From NCBI GenBank assembly GCA_017621845.1, contig JAGASI010000025.1, positions 71,619 to 135,618 on the forward strand: DNA of 64,000 nucleotides, written 5' to 3'. The notes under the pieces are model-generated. The model made no database searches. It saw nothing but the letters and a program-made list of their open reading frames with translations, and was not told the DNA's origin. Below, in pieces: positions 44,775-54,832 of the stretch (position 1 is its first letter; the number at the start of each line of letters is the position of its first letter). A program made the translations under genes and the position numbers. This stretch comes from Muribaculaceae bacterium (GTDB lineage: Bacteria; Bacteroidota; Bacteroidia; Bacteroidales; Muribaculaceae).

Positions 44775-46619
44775 TTACTCGGCAGTAAGTGAAGAACGCT
44801 GGCCATATTCGAGAGCCCAGTTCATGGGCTTACGCAACCACTCATGGTTGTTATAAGCACCTAAGCGGATAAGTTCTTTCATGTTGTACTTAACCTCTGT
44901 CTCAGGGTCATAATTGATACGTTGAACCCAACAATTTTCTTTCTCATCATTGGTCAAACCGTCAATCCAGAAGGCCTGATAAAGATTATAGGGGCGACGC
45001 AGACCGGGATATACGATTTCTTTCTGGTCACCGATACCATATCCGTTACGATTGTTAGAGTAGTGGTAACGACGGAGGTCAGTCCATTGCTCGGGTTGCA
45101 TATACATGGCTATATACTTCTGCATCATCAAGTCAGAGAGTTTATAGTCTGACGGATTGAAGAACCAGTGTTTGTTACCGATAGCTGTACAAGGCTTGGT
45201 TGTACTAACTTTTTCATTCTCAAAGAAAGCGGTCAACTGACGCTCAAAGCGAGTTTTGTCCGATGCAGTGCCAGGTTTACCTTCCGAGGCCGGATAACTA
45301 CCGTTGTTATCGGCAAGGAAACGGTCAAGGTGGCGTTGGATATTCCACTGTGTAGCTTCTTTGGCGAGCTCACATGCCTTAACTTTGTCACCCATCCAGT
45401 AGTAAGCCTCAGCCTGGATGAAGTAGAGTTCCTCCATGGTGAACAAGGGGGTATAGGCATCGTTACCACCGGCATACGCACCACAGTACAGGATAGGCAT
45501 GTGTGTAGCTTTGTATGTTGAGCCGGCACCGATGTTATTCTCAAGATAACGGAGCATTACACGGTTTTGAGTGGGCTTTGAGGGCGAAATAGGACCGTTG
45601 CGAGGTTTAAACAACAGAGCCAAACGGGGGTCTGAGCCATAACCGTTACCACGATCAAAGAATCCTTGTTTCATCTCATCACCCGGGAAAATTACACCCA
45701 GACAGTTCTCCATGAAGAACTTAGAAGGAACAGCATCAGTGAGTTTGTTGTCACGAGACTCCCAAGAATTAATCTTGGGCTGAGCCTCAGACCATTGGGC
45801 ATTCTGTTCGCCAGTGCCACCGTCAAAGTTGAATCGGGGTTCATTGCCAAACCATGCGCCATAAAGCAGGTCTCCTGAACGCCAGGTATCAATGGCTTTT
45901 TGGGCTGTATTGATGATTTCCTGACATTTGGCAGAAGAACGGTCAATATTGGGGATATTTCTCAGCAAGAGACGTGCCTTGACAGCATATACGAGACCTT
46001 TCCACTTGTTGAGGTCACCCTTGTAGATACGATCCATCTTGGATGTAATCTGGTAATTGTTTTCGGGCGCTGTCAACGCTGGGTCTTCATACATTTTGAT
46101 GAGTTCGTCAGCTTCCTCAAACATCCACTTGTATATTGATGCTTGGGTATCATAGGTAGGCGAGTTGCTCTTGTAAGCCTCGCTACGTGGCATATCACCA
46201 AATGCGTCGGTAGTCAACTGGGTTGACATGAGCATGATAGTACGGGCTATAAGTTCAAAGTTTGGAGAACCCATACTCTGGGAGTTCTTGATGAGTTCGT
46301 TACCATTGACACCAATGTCATAGAAATGACGGCGCCACTGGGGATGACGGTTCATAGTCAGAAACTGCCATCCTTCTTTATAAGCATATGTACCGGTCTG
46401 GCTCTTACCCATGGTGGTAAGGCACTGGGACAGATAGATATTGTATTCAGCGTGGTCATATACCGACTGGGATGCATAGAATACCAGGACGGGGAGACCA
46501 AGCTCGGCTGTATTTTTATGAGCAACATCGGGGTTGACGTTGTCAAACAGCTTGTCCTCACATCCTGAGAGCGACACGCCCATGAGTACAGCCAATGCTA
46601 TTGATTTCAGCTTTTTCAT
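44775..46619 (-). CDS. SusD-like surface nutrient-binding lipoprotein
   Basis: A 614-residue SusD-family lipoprotein. It starts MKKLKSIALAVLMGVSLSGC, with a lipobox Cys at residue 20, and is mostly helical, with TPR-like segments (MEELYFIQAEAYYWMGD near 380; NKWKGLVYAVKARLLL near 205) and a C-terminal DLRRYHYSNN-type segment typical of the family. SusD proteins cap the SusC channel and bind the glycan outside the cell. It lies 50 bases after SusC. The length is greater than the usual 500-550, and the sequence resembles the SusD/RagB-2-type (SusD-like_2) group. Confidence 0.9.
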   Translation of the reverse strand: MKKLKSIALAVLMGVSLSGCEDKLFDNVNPDVAHKNTAELGLPVLVFYASQSVYDHAEYNIYLSQCLTTMGKSQTGTYAYKEGWQFLTMNRHPQWRRHFYDIGVNGNELIKNSQSMGSPNFELIARTIMLMSTQLTTDAFGDMPRSEAYKSNSPTYDTQASIYKWMFEEADELIKMYEDPALTAPENNYQITSKMDRIYKGDLNKWKGLVYAVKARLLLRNIPNIDRSSAKCQEIINTAQKAIDTWRSGDLLYGAWFGNEPRFNFDGGTGEQNAQWSEAQPKINSWESRDNKLTDAVPSKFFMENCLGVIFPGDEMKQGFFDRGNGYGSDPRLALLFKPRNGPISPSKPTQNRVMLRYLENNIGAGSTYKATHMPILYCGAYAGGNDAYTPLFTMEELYFIQAEAYYWMGDKVKACELAKEATQWNIQRHLDRFLADNNGSYPASEGKPGTASDKTRFERQLTAFFENEKVSTTKPCTAIGNKHWFFNPSDYKLSDLMMQKYIAMYMQPEQWTDLRRYHYSNNRNGYGIGDQKEIVYPGLRRPYNLYQAFWIDGLTNDEKENCWVQRINYDPETEVKYNMKELIRLGAYNNHEWLRKPMNWALEYGQRSSLTAE

Positions 46620-46669
46620 ATATTAAAATATATCTTGTGCGTTATTGGATGAATAAATTAGAGTCGCTA

Positions 46670-49600
46670 TCAGAATGAGATATTGACGTTAAAGTTAAAC
46701 GAGCGCATGGTGGGCACTGAGTAGTTATCAATACCCATCGAGCCTGTACCGTTAGCAACCGAAGGCATAACCATGGGGTCAACACCGGTATACTTGGTCA
46801 ACAGGAAGAGGTTGCGGCCGGTCAGTGAGCATTTGATACCTTTGATAGGATTGGACGAGCCGAGTCGTTTCAGAAGGTCGGCAAAGTCGTATGCCAGGGT
46901 GACATAGCTCAAACGCAAGTATGAACCATCCTCAATAAAGTTGGAAGACACATTGTAGATATAATTGTTAAATGTAGTCTGGTCGAGGATAACAGGTGTG
47001 GAATTGGGAGTGTATGTGCCATCGCCATTATCGTGAACACCTTTGAAGACAATCTTACGGTTGCGGTAGTTGACAAGTCCCTGTGAGCGACCGTTGGACA
47101 TAAGACCTCGACCGGTAACATTGGCAACATCACCGCCTACACGGCCATCAAGCAGGAATGACAGCGAGAGGTTTTTCCATGTGACGGTTGAACCGAGACC
47201 TAACAGGCACTTGGGCTCGCGGTTACCAATATATGTTTCTTTCTGGGGTGAAATCTTGGGATAACCGAGTTCGTCGATAATGATTGAACCGTTGGGAGCT
47301 CGCTCATAGTCGATACCGGCCAAACCGGTAGTTGACTCGCCCTTATAGGCTACAGTATAGATATCTCCATATTGGCTACCCTGGATAAGAGCTACGTCTG
47401 AGGGAAGGTCTTTTACTTTACCTCGGTTGAATGAGAAGTTAAGTACTGCATCCCATGTCCAGTCCTTGGTTTTTAGAATCTGCTGGTTGGCAGTCAACTC
47501 AAGACCTGAGTTCTCGACAGCTCCTTCGTTTCGGGTCTGGAGTATTGAGCCTGACGATGGTGATACACGCACAGTCACAATCTGGTTGTCTACAGTCGTA
47601 TTGTAGTAAGCCACGTCCAAGCGGGTGCGGTTTTGGAAGAAGCGCAAGTCGAGACCAATCTCCCAAGATTTGGTCATCTCGGGTTCGAGGGTGGTAGCCT
47701 TAGAGATGGTGGGGTTGACACCATAGCCACCGTCGGGGAATGTTACCCATTGTTTGTAGTTGTCCGAGAATTGGTTGGCGGGAGCGTCTTTACCTACCTT
47801 AGCCCAGTTGGCACGCAGTTTACCGTAGTTAAACACGGGTGATTGAATCTTGAACAATTCCGAGAAGATAATACCACCGGTGAATGAAGGATAGAAATAG
47901 ATTGTACGATCTGCCTGACGCAGTGTAGATGAGCCGTCAAGACGACCGGTAACTGATGCTTGGATAACGTTCTTGTAGTCAAAGCGAATTTCGCCAAAGT
48001 AACCGAATTTGTTACGTTTGCCATGATTTAGGGCTACACCCGTCGATGAGTTGTAGAATAGAAAATCGGGGTCGAGGTTGTTCATTGACTGGAAGTCGCC
48101 GTCAAGAACAAATTTGTAACCACCGAGACTGGCTGAATAGCTACGTGTCTCGGAGTATTCACCACCGACAAAGAAATTTAAATTGGACTGGTCGTTAATC
48201 TTCCAGTAGTAGTTACCCAGGAGTTGGACAGTAGTACGTTCTGAACGTGAGGGTTGAAAAACTACCGAACCTAAATTCTGACCAAACAGTTTCTCAAGTG
48301 ATTTGGGGAATTCATAACCGACGATATTACCTTTGTCGTCATATATTGGGTCATATATAAACTCGGTACCATTTTGGCTGAAACGTGGATTGGAAACTGA
48401 CTCAAAGCTTGACCAACCCTTATCATAGGAGTACTTGCCGGTGAAGGTAAGGTTTTTGATGGGCTCCCATTGTATCATGCCGTTGATAATAACACGTGAA
48501 CTCTCGGTCTTGGATTTGTCCATATATCGTCCGTAGTAAGGCGACGTGGTAGCAGTAAGACGTTGGTTGTTGGTTAACAGATCCCAGTCATCATATCGGC
48601 AGCCCCAGTTGGGAAGACCATTCTCAAGACGGTAATCGGCCATATTGCGGTTGATAGCCCAACCATAGACGGTTGACATAGCGTTACCGAAAGCACGGGC
48701 ATTGTTGTCAATAAAATTGGTTGACAATACAATCTTGACGCTCTTGGAGGGATTAAACTCGCCCTTGACATAGATACCCATACGTTTCTTGTAGTCATTG
48801 GGAACAACACCCTGGTTGTCCATGAAGTTAGCCGAGGCATAGGCCTTGAACAGGTCGTTACCACCCGAGATTGACAGGTCATACTTCTGCATGAAGCCTG
48901 TACCGAGGAATTCGCCTACATTGTCATAATAAGTATCGTTTTCGTTGATACGGGGACCCCAGCCACCGGTAGCATTGGGTACCCATATACCGTTGGCTCC
49001 ACCGATGTACTCGTTCTGCAAGTTGGGGGTACGCAATGCGTTGCTGATTTCCCAGCCACCGTTGACGGTAACATTGACTTTGCCGTTCTTACCCGACTTG
49101 GTAGTGATGAGGATTACACCGTTGGCACCTTCCTGACCGTAGAGGGCCGAAGCGGCAGCGCCTTTAAGTACCGACATCGTCTCGATATCGTTGGCGTTGA
49201 TATCGCCGAGGGTCGAGCCACCACCACGGATAGGCATACCGTCTACTACCAACAGTGGCTCGTTGGACTGAGCGTTGTTGACTGAAGATATAGCACGTAT
49301 CACAATCTGGGTGCCCGAGTTGGGCGAGCCACCTGAGTTGGATACCTGGAGGCCCGAGACCTTACCTTGCAGTGAGTTGGCAAAGTTGGCCGACTGGCCG
49401 GCCAAGACATCGTCGCTCTTGAGCTCCTGGACGCCGAAGTTAAGTTTACTCTTCTCCTGGCTCTGTCCCATAGCGGTGACAACAACCTCACCGAGGGTCT
49501 CGGTGTCTGGTTTCATCGACACGTCTATCACCGTGCGACTGCCTACTTTGATTTCTTGTGGCTTACAGCCGACATAGCTGAATACCAACGTGGTATTATC

Positions 49601-49786
49601 GCCGGGAACATTAATTGAATACTTTCCGTCAACATCGGTCGATTGTCCGACTTTCTGTCCTTTGATTGTCACTGACACGCCCATAGCGGGATCGCCAAAC
49701 TCGTCGAGTACCGTTCCGGTTACGACGCGTGCCTGAGTAATCAAGGCCACGACAGAAAATAACAGTAGTAATAGCTGTTTTTTCAT
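46670..49786 (-). CDS. SusC-like TonB-dependent outer-membrane transporter
   Basis: A 1038-residue TonB-linked transporter. After a signal peptide (1-19) comes the carboxypeptidase-like domain (about 20-95; GTVLDEFGDPAMGVSVTIKG; STDVDGKYSINV), the TonB-box-like region (TLGEVVVTAMG), the plug (about 115-225; PLLVVDGMPI and SVLKGAAASALYG, SusC hallmarks), and a long beta-barrel. It imports a glycan or peptide bound by the SusD partner encoded next. No SusR, ECF sigma or anti-sigma gene is adjacent, so control is not local. The start is preceded by a 717-base intergenic region. Confidence 0.95.
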   Translation of the reverse strand: MKKQLLLLLFSVVALITQARVVTGTVLDEFGDPAMGVSVTIKGQKVGQSTDVDGKYSINVPGDNTTLVFSYVGCKPQEIKVGSRTVIDVSMKPDTETLGEVVVTAMGQSQEKSKLNFGVQELKSDDVLAGQSANFANSLQGKVSGLQVSNSGGSPNSGTQIVIRAISSVNNAQSNEPLLVVDGMPIRGGGSTLGDINANDIETMSVLKGAAASALYGQEGANGVILITTKSGKNGKVNVTVNGGWEISNALRTPNLQNEYIGGANGIWVPNATGGWGPRINENDTYYDNVGEFLGTGFMQKYDLSISGGNDLFKAYASANFMDNQGVVPNDYKKRMGIYVKGEFNPSKSVKIVLSTNFIDNNARAFGNAMSTVYGWAINRNMADYRLENGLPNWGCRYDDWDLLTNNQRLTATTSPYYGRYMDKSKTESSRVIINGMIQWEPIKNLTFTGKYSYDKGWSSFESVSNPRFSQNGTEFIYDPIYDDKGNIVGYEFPKSLEKLFGQNLGSVVFQPSRSERTTVQLLGNYYWKINDQSNLNFFVGGEYSETRSYSASLGGYKFVLDGDFQSMNNLDPDFLFYNSSTGVALNHGKRNKFGYFGEIRFDYKNVIQASVTGRLDGSSTLRQADRTIYFYPSFTGGIIFSELFKIQSPVFNYGKLRANWAKVGKDAPANQFSDNYKQWVTFPDGGYGVNPTISKATTLEPEMTKSWEIGLDLRFFQNRTRLDVAYYNTTVDNQIVTVRVSPSSGSILQTRNEGAVENSGLELTANQQILKTKDWTWDAVLNFSFNRGKVKDLPSDVALIQGSQYGDIYTVAYKGESTTGLAGIDYERAPNGSIIIDELGYPKISPQKETYIGNREPKCLLGLGSTVTWKNLSLSFLLDGRVGGDVANVTGRGLMSNGRSQGLVNYRNRKIVFKGVHDNGDGTYTPNSTPVILDQTTFNNYIYNVSSNFIEDGSYLRLSYVTLAYDFADLLKRLGSSNPIKGIKCSLTGRNLFLLTKYTGVDPMVMPSVANGTGSMGIDNYSVPTMRSFNFNVNISF

Positions 49787-50503
49787 AATTACATCATTTG
49801 TTTATATTCAAGGTTAATTACAAATTTTTTTTTTGACTGGTGTGATAATTAAGCTTATTTCCTAAAATAAATATGTGAGAATAAAGTGATTGTCCTGTTG
49901 ATACACCGAGAGTGTAATTTAAATTGTATCTGCTTAACTTTGAGACATGGTTTAAATTAAAGCATACTATTAGTGATTGAAGATTCTTTCTGCCGGTCAA
50001 GTCCCATTATATTAATATCGGCATTGTTTTACTGACGGTATCGATATCGGTAACTCTTTCGGCAAGTTTTTCATCATGACTGGTGCCAAGTTTTTATTCT
50101 CAGCTTGATAGTCCGCCTACCAATGGCCTCATCTTGCAGCTCATTGCCTTTAAGCTCGTGACTATTGATAGAACAAACTAATTATTAGTGATTTAAGTGG
50201 CCGCGGTTGTTGGATGATGTGCAGGTAAATAATAATATTGATGACTGTGGTCCATTGCATGTCCACGATGACTTTTTTCATCATCCGATTTCTGGTATCT
50301 ACAATTTCATACAAACTTAATACATTTTTTGATACCACGTGAGTTTTGTTAATAATGTTTAGCAGTATTTAAATATCGGAAACACATTTTAACTTAATTG
50401 ACAACAGTTAATCTCTCACACTGCCTTTTGTCATAATCATCATTTAATAAATAATGTGTAAATTTGTCCCCATACCCCCAAATCTGATTACGCTCAAAAA
50501 ATT
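49787..50503. other. Long intergenic region upstream of SusC and trmD
   Basis: 717 bases with no credible ORF. It contains the plus-strand -7 elements TAACTTTG at 49935-49942 and TAAATTTG at 50459-50466, the latter near trmD, and a minus-strand element (CAAACTTA on plus) at 50311-50318. Two copies of ATTAGTGATT followed by (G/T)AAG occur near 49971 and 50183. The region could hold a regulatory RNA or long leaders, but nothing specific is recognised. Confidence 0.5.
50459..50466 (+). promoter_or_regulatory. Candidate -7 element for trmD
   Basis: TAAATTTG matches TAnnTTTG exactly, 37 bases before the trmD ATG. The nearest TTTG upstream (50427-50430) is 28 bases away, longer than usual, so the -33 contact is uncertain. 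Confidence 0.45.
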
Positions 50504-51181
50504 ATGAGAATTGATATAATCACCGTCCTCCCCGAGATGCTCGAGAGCCCCCTGGGATGCTCAATAGTAAAACGGGCATGTGATAAAGGTCTTGCCGAAA
50601 TCCATGTCCACAACCTGCGCGACTACACCACCAACAAACACCGCAAAGTCGACGACTACCCATTTGGCGGTGACGCAGGCATGGTCATACAGATTGAACC
50701 CGTTGACCGATGTATCTCGACCCTAAAAGCTCAACGCAAATATGACGAAGTAATCTTCACTGCTCCGGATGGTGAGATCTTCAACCAACGCATGGCCAAC
50801 TCGATGTCCATGCTCGAGAACATCATCATACTGTGCGGACACTATAAAGGCATCGACTACCGCATACGTGAACACCTGATAACCCGCGAGATATCTATCG
50901 GTGACTATGTCCTCACGGGTGGTGAGATGGCAGCGGCCATCATCACCGATTCAATCATACGTCTACTGCCGGGAGCCATGGGTGACGAACAGAGCGCCCT
51001 GACCGATTCTTTCCAAGACAATCTACTGGAAGCTCCTATATACACACGCCCGGCAGAGTATAACGGATGGCGTGTCCCCGACATTCTTCTCTCAGGCCAC
51101 GAAGCCCGCATCGATGCATGGCGTCACGAACAGGCACTCGAGCGCACTCGACGGCTTCGCCCCGACCTTCTTGCCGACTAA
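50504..51181 (+). CDS. trmD: tRNA (guanine-N1)-methyltransferase
   Basis: TrmD methylates G37 of tRNAs that have G36, preventing +1 frameshifts. The 225-residue protein has the trefoil-knot SPOUT fold motifs: [10 protein letters not shown] (about 56-65), [22 protein letters not shown] (about 131-140) and the C-terminal domain with [12 protein letters not shown]. Length is normal. In many bacteria trmD is in the rpsP-rimM-rplS operon; here it stands with rnhB instead. Confidence 0.97.
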   Translation: MRIDIITVLPEMLESPLGCSIVKRACDKGLAEIHVHNLRDYTTNKHRKVDDYPFGGDAGMVIQIEPVDRCISTLKAQRKYDEVIFTAPDGEIFNQRMANSMSMLENIIILCGHYKGIDYRIREHLITREISIGDYVLTGGEMAAAIITDSIIRLLPGAMGDEQSALTDSFQDNLLEAPIYTRPAEYNGWRVPDILLSGHEARIDAWRHEQALERTRRLRPDLLAD

Positions 51182-51259
51182 CAACCATCAAGCCGACTCA
51201 CACCGACATCGACATATACTGCTCCACCGCTCACATTTATTTTTAAACCCACTCTTAAT

Positions 51260-51871
51260 TTGCTTCCTTCAAGATTAAATATATGCTCCCTCGAAGCGGG
51301 CTGTGACGAAGCCGGCCGCGGTTGCCTCGCGGGCCCGGTTTACGCTGCGGCCGTAATACTGCCCCACGACTTTTCAGACCCTCGTCTCAACGACTCCAAG
51401 AAGCTCACCGAGCGCCGCAGGCTTGAATTGGTACCTGTCATCAAGGAGCACGCCATTGCCTGGGCTATAGCTCGCGTTGAGGCCAACGAAATTGACCACA
51501 TAAACATTCTTAACGCCAGCATACTGGCCATGCATCGGGCTTTGGACCAAATCGCCGATAGCGGCATCTCTCCCGAGTCGCTGGTAATTGACGGAAATCG
51601 CTTTAAGCCATGGCGTGACATACCCTATCAGACTGTAGTACACGGCGATGCACGCCTGGCTGACATCGCCGCCGCCTCTATCCTCGCCAAAACAGCTCGA
51701 GACCAATACATGAAAACCATTGCCGAGGATTACCCGATGTATAATTGGGATATAAATAAGGGATACCCCACGCGCGATCACCGGGAGGCCATCGCCCGAT
51801 ACGGGGTCTCTCCCCACCACCGTCTTTCGTTCAGACTATTACCTCCCCCTACCATTCCCGGTCTTGAATAG
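51260..51871 (+). CDS. rnhB: Ribonuclease HII
   Basis: RNase HII cuts RNA in RNA-DNA hybrids and removes misincorporated ribonucleotides. The 203-residue protein starts at TTG 51260 ([17 protein letters not shown]); no in-frame ATG fits, and this start lines up with the N-terminus I expect for Bacteroidota RnhB. The active-site acidic residues are in the first block (CDEAGRG, Asp16 and Glu17), with a NDSKKLT block at about 48-54. It lies 78 bases after trmD. Confidence 0.94.
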   Translation: MLPSRLNICSLEAGCDEAGRGCLAGPVYAAAVILPHDFSDPRLNDSKKLTERRRLELVPVIKEHAIAWAIARVEANEIDHINILNASILAMHRALDQIADSGISPESLVIDGNRFKPWRDIPYQTVVHGDARLADIAAASILAKTARDQYMKTIAEDYPMYNWDINKGYPTRDHREAIARYGVSPHHRLSFRLLPPPTIPGLE

Positions 51872-51916
51872 TGCCAATCATCGTTACCTGCGATACATCC
51901 CGGGCTGGAGTGTTTA

Positions 51917-51935
51917 CTCAATGATTAACATTGAG
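51917..51935. terminator. Weak hairpin between rnhB and the response regulator
   Basis: CTCAATG and CATTGAG form a 7-bp stem with a 5-base loop, in the gap between two convergent genes. There is no good T-run, so it may be only a minor element. Confidence 0.4.
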
Positions 51936-51959
51936 GTTTGCGCCCGACTATCCACCGGG

Positions 51960-52679
51960 CTATTCTCTGACAATAGTATATCCATACCCCGACTTGTTAA
52001 CTATCAACCCTCCGGCATCACCAAGTTTCTTCCTGAGACGTGATACATTGGTATCAACGATGCGCTCGTTCTCGGTACGCCCTATCTGTCGCCACACCTG
52101 GTCAAATATCTCTCGGCGACTATAGAAATGATCGGTGTTCTTGGCCAACAGAGCAATAATTGCATATTCGGTAGGTGTAAGGTTTATATGTTGGCCGTCT
52201 ACACTCACCCGCTTGCTCAACAAGTCTATATTTATAGGGCCAAACACCATATTCAACGACGACGATGACGTGACTGCGGCTATAGGACGACGACGCAGCA
52301 CCGACCTGATACGAGCCACCAGCTCCCGCAGGGAGAATGGCTTGGAGATATAGTCATCAGCCCCCGCGTCAAAGGCCTCAAGAATGTCATCCTCTGTATC
52401 TGAATGAGCCACGATAATCACCGGGATATGTGCTGTCACGGGACTACTCTTAAGGTCATGGAGCATATCAAGACCGGTATAACTCTGGCTCATCGCATCG
52501 GCGAGAATTAGGCGCGTCTCAGTAAGATCGTGCTCCATAACCTTTGAGGCTTGGGGCTCAACCGATACCAAGAAGTGCTCACTCTCGAGATTAAACGTGA
52601 GCAGGTCTGAAATATGCTCTTCGTCATCGACAAGTAGGATATGTCTTAGTGAATTGCTATGTGATAATGGCGTGGCCAA
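51960..52679 (-). CDS. OmpR/PhoB-type response regulator with an unusual receiver
   Basis: A 239-residue two-domain regulator. The receiver (about 12-125) has the acidic pair Asp18-Asp19, the phosphorylation Asp61 in LILADAM and Lys113 in ISKPF, but the usual Thr/Ser of the fourth strand is Ala91 (VIIVAHSD). The winged-helix DNA-binding domain (about 140-239) has LTPTEYAIIALLAKN and RTENERIVDTNVSRLRKKL, as in the OmpR family. No histidine kinase is adjacent. With the missing Thr, phosphorylation-driven switching may be weak or atypical. Confidence 0.85.
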   Translation of the reverse strand: MATPLSHSNSLRHILLVDDEEHISDLLTFNLESEHFLVSVEPQASKVMEHDLTETRLILADAMSQSYTGLDMLHDLKSSPVTAHIPVIIVAHSDTEDDILEAFDAGADDYISKPFSLRELVARIRSVLRRRPIAAVTSSSSLNMVFGPINIDLLSKRVSVDGQHINLTPTEYAIIALLAKNTDHFYSRREIFDQVWRQIGRTENERIVDTNVSRLRKKLGDAGGLIVNKSGYGYTIVRE

Positions 52680-52987
52680 GGTAACTTGCTAGGATGTCTT
52701 TATATTTTATATACAGCGAAATTAAATAAATACCATTTACCGGACAACCCTTTAACAAAATTGTAAATATTTTGTCTCAAAATTTTATAGGCTATGCAAT
52801 ATAACCACCACAAAACGGCTTGGCAAACCTATTTTCTGAGGTTTATATTGCTTCATATTCCATCTCTCGACGTTATCGCGGCTATAAGCATGGTGGGACA
52901 ATATCGCATGAAATAACGATATTGCCCCACTCATAGTTCATTCATTATTATTTATGAGACAGCAGGCCCTGTCTGTACACACGTCAA
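52680..52987. other. Intergenic region between the response regulator and Na/Pi genes
   Basis: 308 bases with no ORF of note. An imperfect hairpin at 52893-52930 serves as a terminator for the minus-strand Na/Pi gene; the rest is AT-rich and probably contains the regulator's promoter, but no full consensus is seen. Confidence 0.5.
52893..52930 (-). terminator. Terminator-like hairpin after the Na/Pi gene
   Basis: GTGGGACAATATCG and CGATATTGCCCCAC pair over 13 of 14 positions with a 10-base loop. It is 58 bases past the Na/Pi stop. Confidence 0.65.
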
Positions 52988-54832
52988 TCATGCCGGATGG
53001 CGTTCTCTGAATATGTCTTTGACCGTGTCTACAACATTAATGATATAATCTCCGGTGCGTTCTATATCACTTATAACATCCATATAGTAGATGCCGGCCT
53101 GATATTGATAGCGGTGATCATTGATATTAGCGACATTGGCTGTACGTAGCTGATTGCGCATGTTGTTGATTTCGCGCTCTTTGTTATATGAGTGCATGAT
53201 AGTAGCCGTGTCGGGCGTCTCTATATTCTGCAACAAATCGAGCATCAAGTTCTTAGCTTCTCTGAGATAATGATACATTGAGTCTATGTTCTGATAAATC
53301 TCATCAGTAAACTCGGCGCGCGACTCGCGTTTTCTGACCATAATCTTGCCTACTCCATAACAGCAGTCAGCTATCGACTCTATCTCTGAGATGATATTAA
53401 GCATACCGGCAATCTTCATCTTACCTTCATTGGAAAGACGTCCCTCGGCACATTTGTTCAGATAATTGGCAATCTCCAGTTCCATGTTGTCCGAGATGTC
53501 TTCATATTTTTCGATACGCGACAATAACTTGTTGAATTCTTCTGACGAGTCCTTAGTGTGGATAAGTGTATGAGCCATATCTATCATGCGGCCCACACGC
53601 TCGGCATAGACGGCAATCTCTTTTTCGGCCTGCGCTATGTTAAGTTCTGACGAGCTGAGCAGACCGCGCGATATAAACTTGATGCCAAATTCTTCCTCAC
53701 TCTTCTTGCGGGCCGGTATGAGCCACTCTACAACCTTGACATACTGCTTGGTAAACCATATCATGATTGAAAGGTTGATAAGTTTATATATGGTGTAGAA
53801 CAGCGAGAGGCATATCGATGCCGATGCTTGTAGAGCCACCACATGAGCCCGGGCCGACCCCACACGGTCATGAAGGGGATGATCAGAGGGTAATGTTCCA
53901 TTAAACAGGTTGTTATAGATATCAGGATCGGTCTGCTGAAGTGTAGTCACGTATCTATACAGCTCATTAGGATCTCCAAGGCCCATTCCTTCACACACGT
54001 TGATAATCATCGTCATGAAGGGATAGAACAATGCCAGACACCACATTGAGCCAAGTATATTGAACAGCAAGTGTCCCATAGCTGTGCGCTTGGCCGACAC
54101 ATTTCCCGAGAGTGAAGCAATGATTGGGGTAATGGTTGTACCAACGGCCGAGCCCAATACCACCGCACTCGCCAAATCAAAGCCTATCCATCCCTTGGCA
54201 AACATTACCAAGCAGATTGCAAACGTTGCCGCCGAGCTTTGGATGACCATCGTCACCACCACTCCAACAAACCAGAAAATGAGTATCGACCCAAAGCCCA
54301 AACTGGTATAGGAGTTCAGGAAGTTAAACATGTCGGGGTTCTTCTGCAAGTCCGGAACATAGGTGCTGATCAGGCTAAGACCCATAAATAACAGTGCAAA
54401 TCCTACCAAAAACTCTCCAATCGATTTCTTGCGTCCCGAATTGGTGAACAACAACGGCACGGCAAATGCCAATAACGGAATGGCTACTGCCGAGATATCT
54501 ACTTTAAAACCTAATAGCGAGATAATCCACGTGGTAAATGTGGTACCAAGATTGGCTCCAAAGATAACTGCCATAGACTGAGCCAGGGTCATCAATCCGG
54601 CGTTCACAAAACTTACCACCAAGGTAATAGAGGCTGACGAACTCTGAATTAGGGCTGTAATCGAAAATCCGGTCACAAGACCCATCAAGCGGTTGCGGGT
54701 CATAGCCGACAGAATGTTGCGCAATCGCTCGCCGGCTGCTTTCTGGAGTCCTTCGCTCATAACCTTCATGCCATACATAAACAGGCAGACGGCGCCGAGT
54801 AATCCCAGAAAATCAAGTAATGAATATTCCAT
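52988..54832 (-). CDS. Na+/phosphate cotransporter family protein with PhoU-like domain
   Basis: A 614-residue protein. The membrane half (about 1-380) has two inverted Na/Pi cotransporter repeats with the QSSSA (ALIQSSSASITLV, about 60-72) and QSSAA (VIQSSAATFAI, about 200-210) motifs. The C-terminal half (about 390-610) is helical and PhoU-like (ISEIESIADCCYGVGKI, MDVISDIERTGDYIINV). It likely imports phosphate, or exports it, in exchange with sodium. It is monocistronic, divergent from the LD-carboxypeptidase gene. Confidence 0.92.
   Translation of the reverse strand: MEYSLLDFLGLLGAVCLFMYGMKVMSEGLQKAAGERLRNILSAMTRNRLMGLVTGFSITALIQSSSASITLVVSFVNAGLMTLAQSMAVIFGANLGTTFTTWIISLLGFKVDISAVAIPLLAFAVPLLFTNSGRKKSIGEFLVGFALLFMGLSLISTYVPDLQKNPDMFNFLNSYTSLGFGSILIFWFVGVVVTMVIQSSAATFAICLVMFAKGWIGFDLASAVVLGSAVGTTITPIIASLSGNVSAKRTAMGHLLFNILGSMWCLALFYPFMTMIINVCEGMGLGDPNELYRYVTTLQQTDPDIYNNLFNGTLPSDHPLHDRVGSARAHVVALQASASICLSLFYTIYKLINLSIMIWFTKQYVKVVEWLIPARKKSEEEFGIKFISRGLLSSSELNIAQAEKEIAVYAERVGRMIDMAHTLIHTKDSSEEFNKLLSRIEKYEDISDNMELEIANYLNKCAEGRLSNEGKMKIAGMLNIISEIESIADCCYGVGKIMVRKRESRAEFTDEIYQNIDSMYHYLREAKNLMLDLLQNIETPDTATIMHSYNKEREINNMRNQLRTANVANINDHRYQYQAGIYYMDVISDIERTGDYIINVVDTVKDIFRERHPA

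Noticed and set aside
49818..50000. 60-codon minus-strand open frame upstream of SusC
   Set aside because: AT-rich, no homology seen, and it would lie in the SusC leader.
50328..50348. Second parS-like site at a CACGTG core upstream of trmD
   Set aside because: Only the CACGTG core is symmetrical; the flanks do not match.
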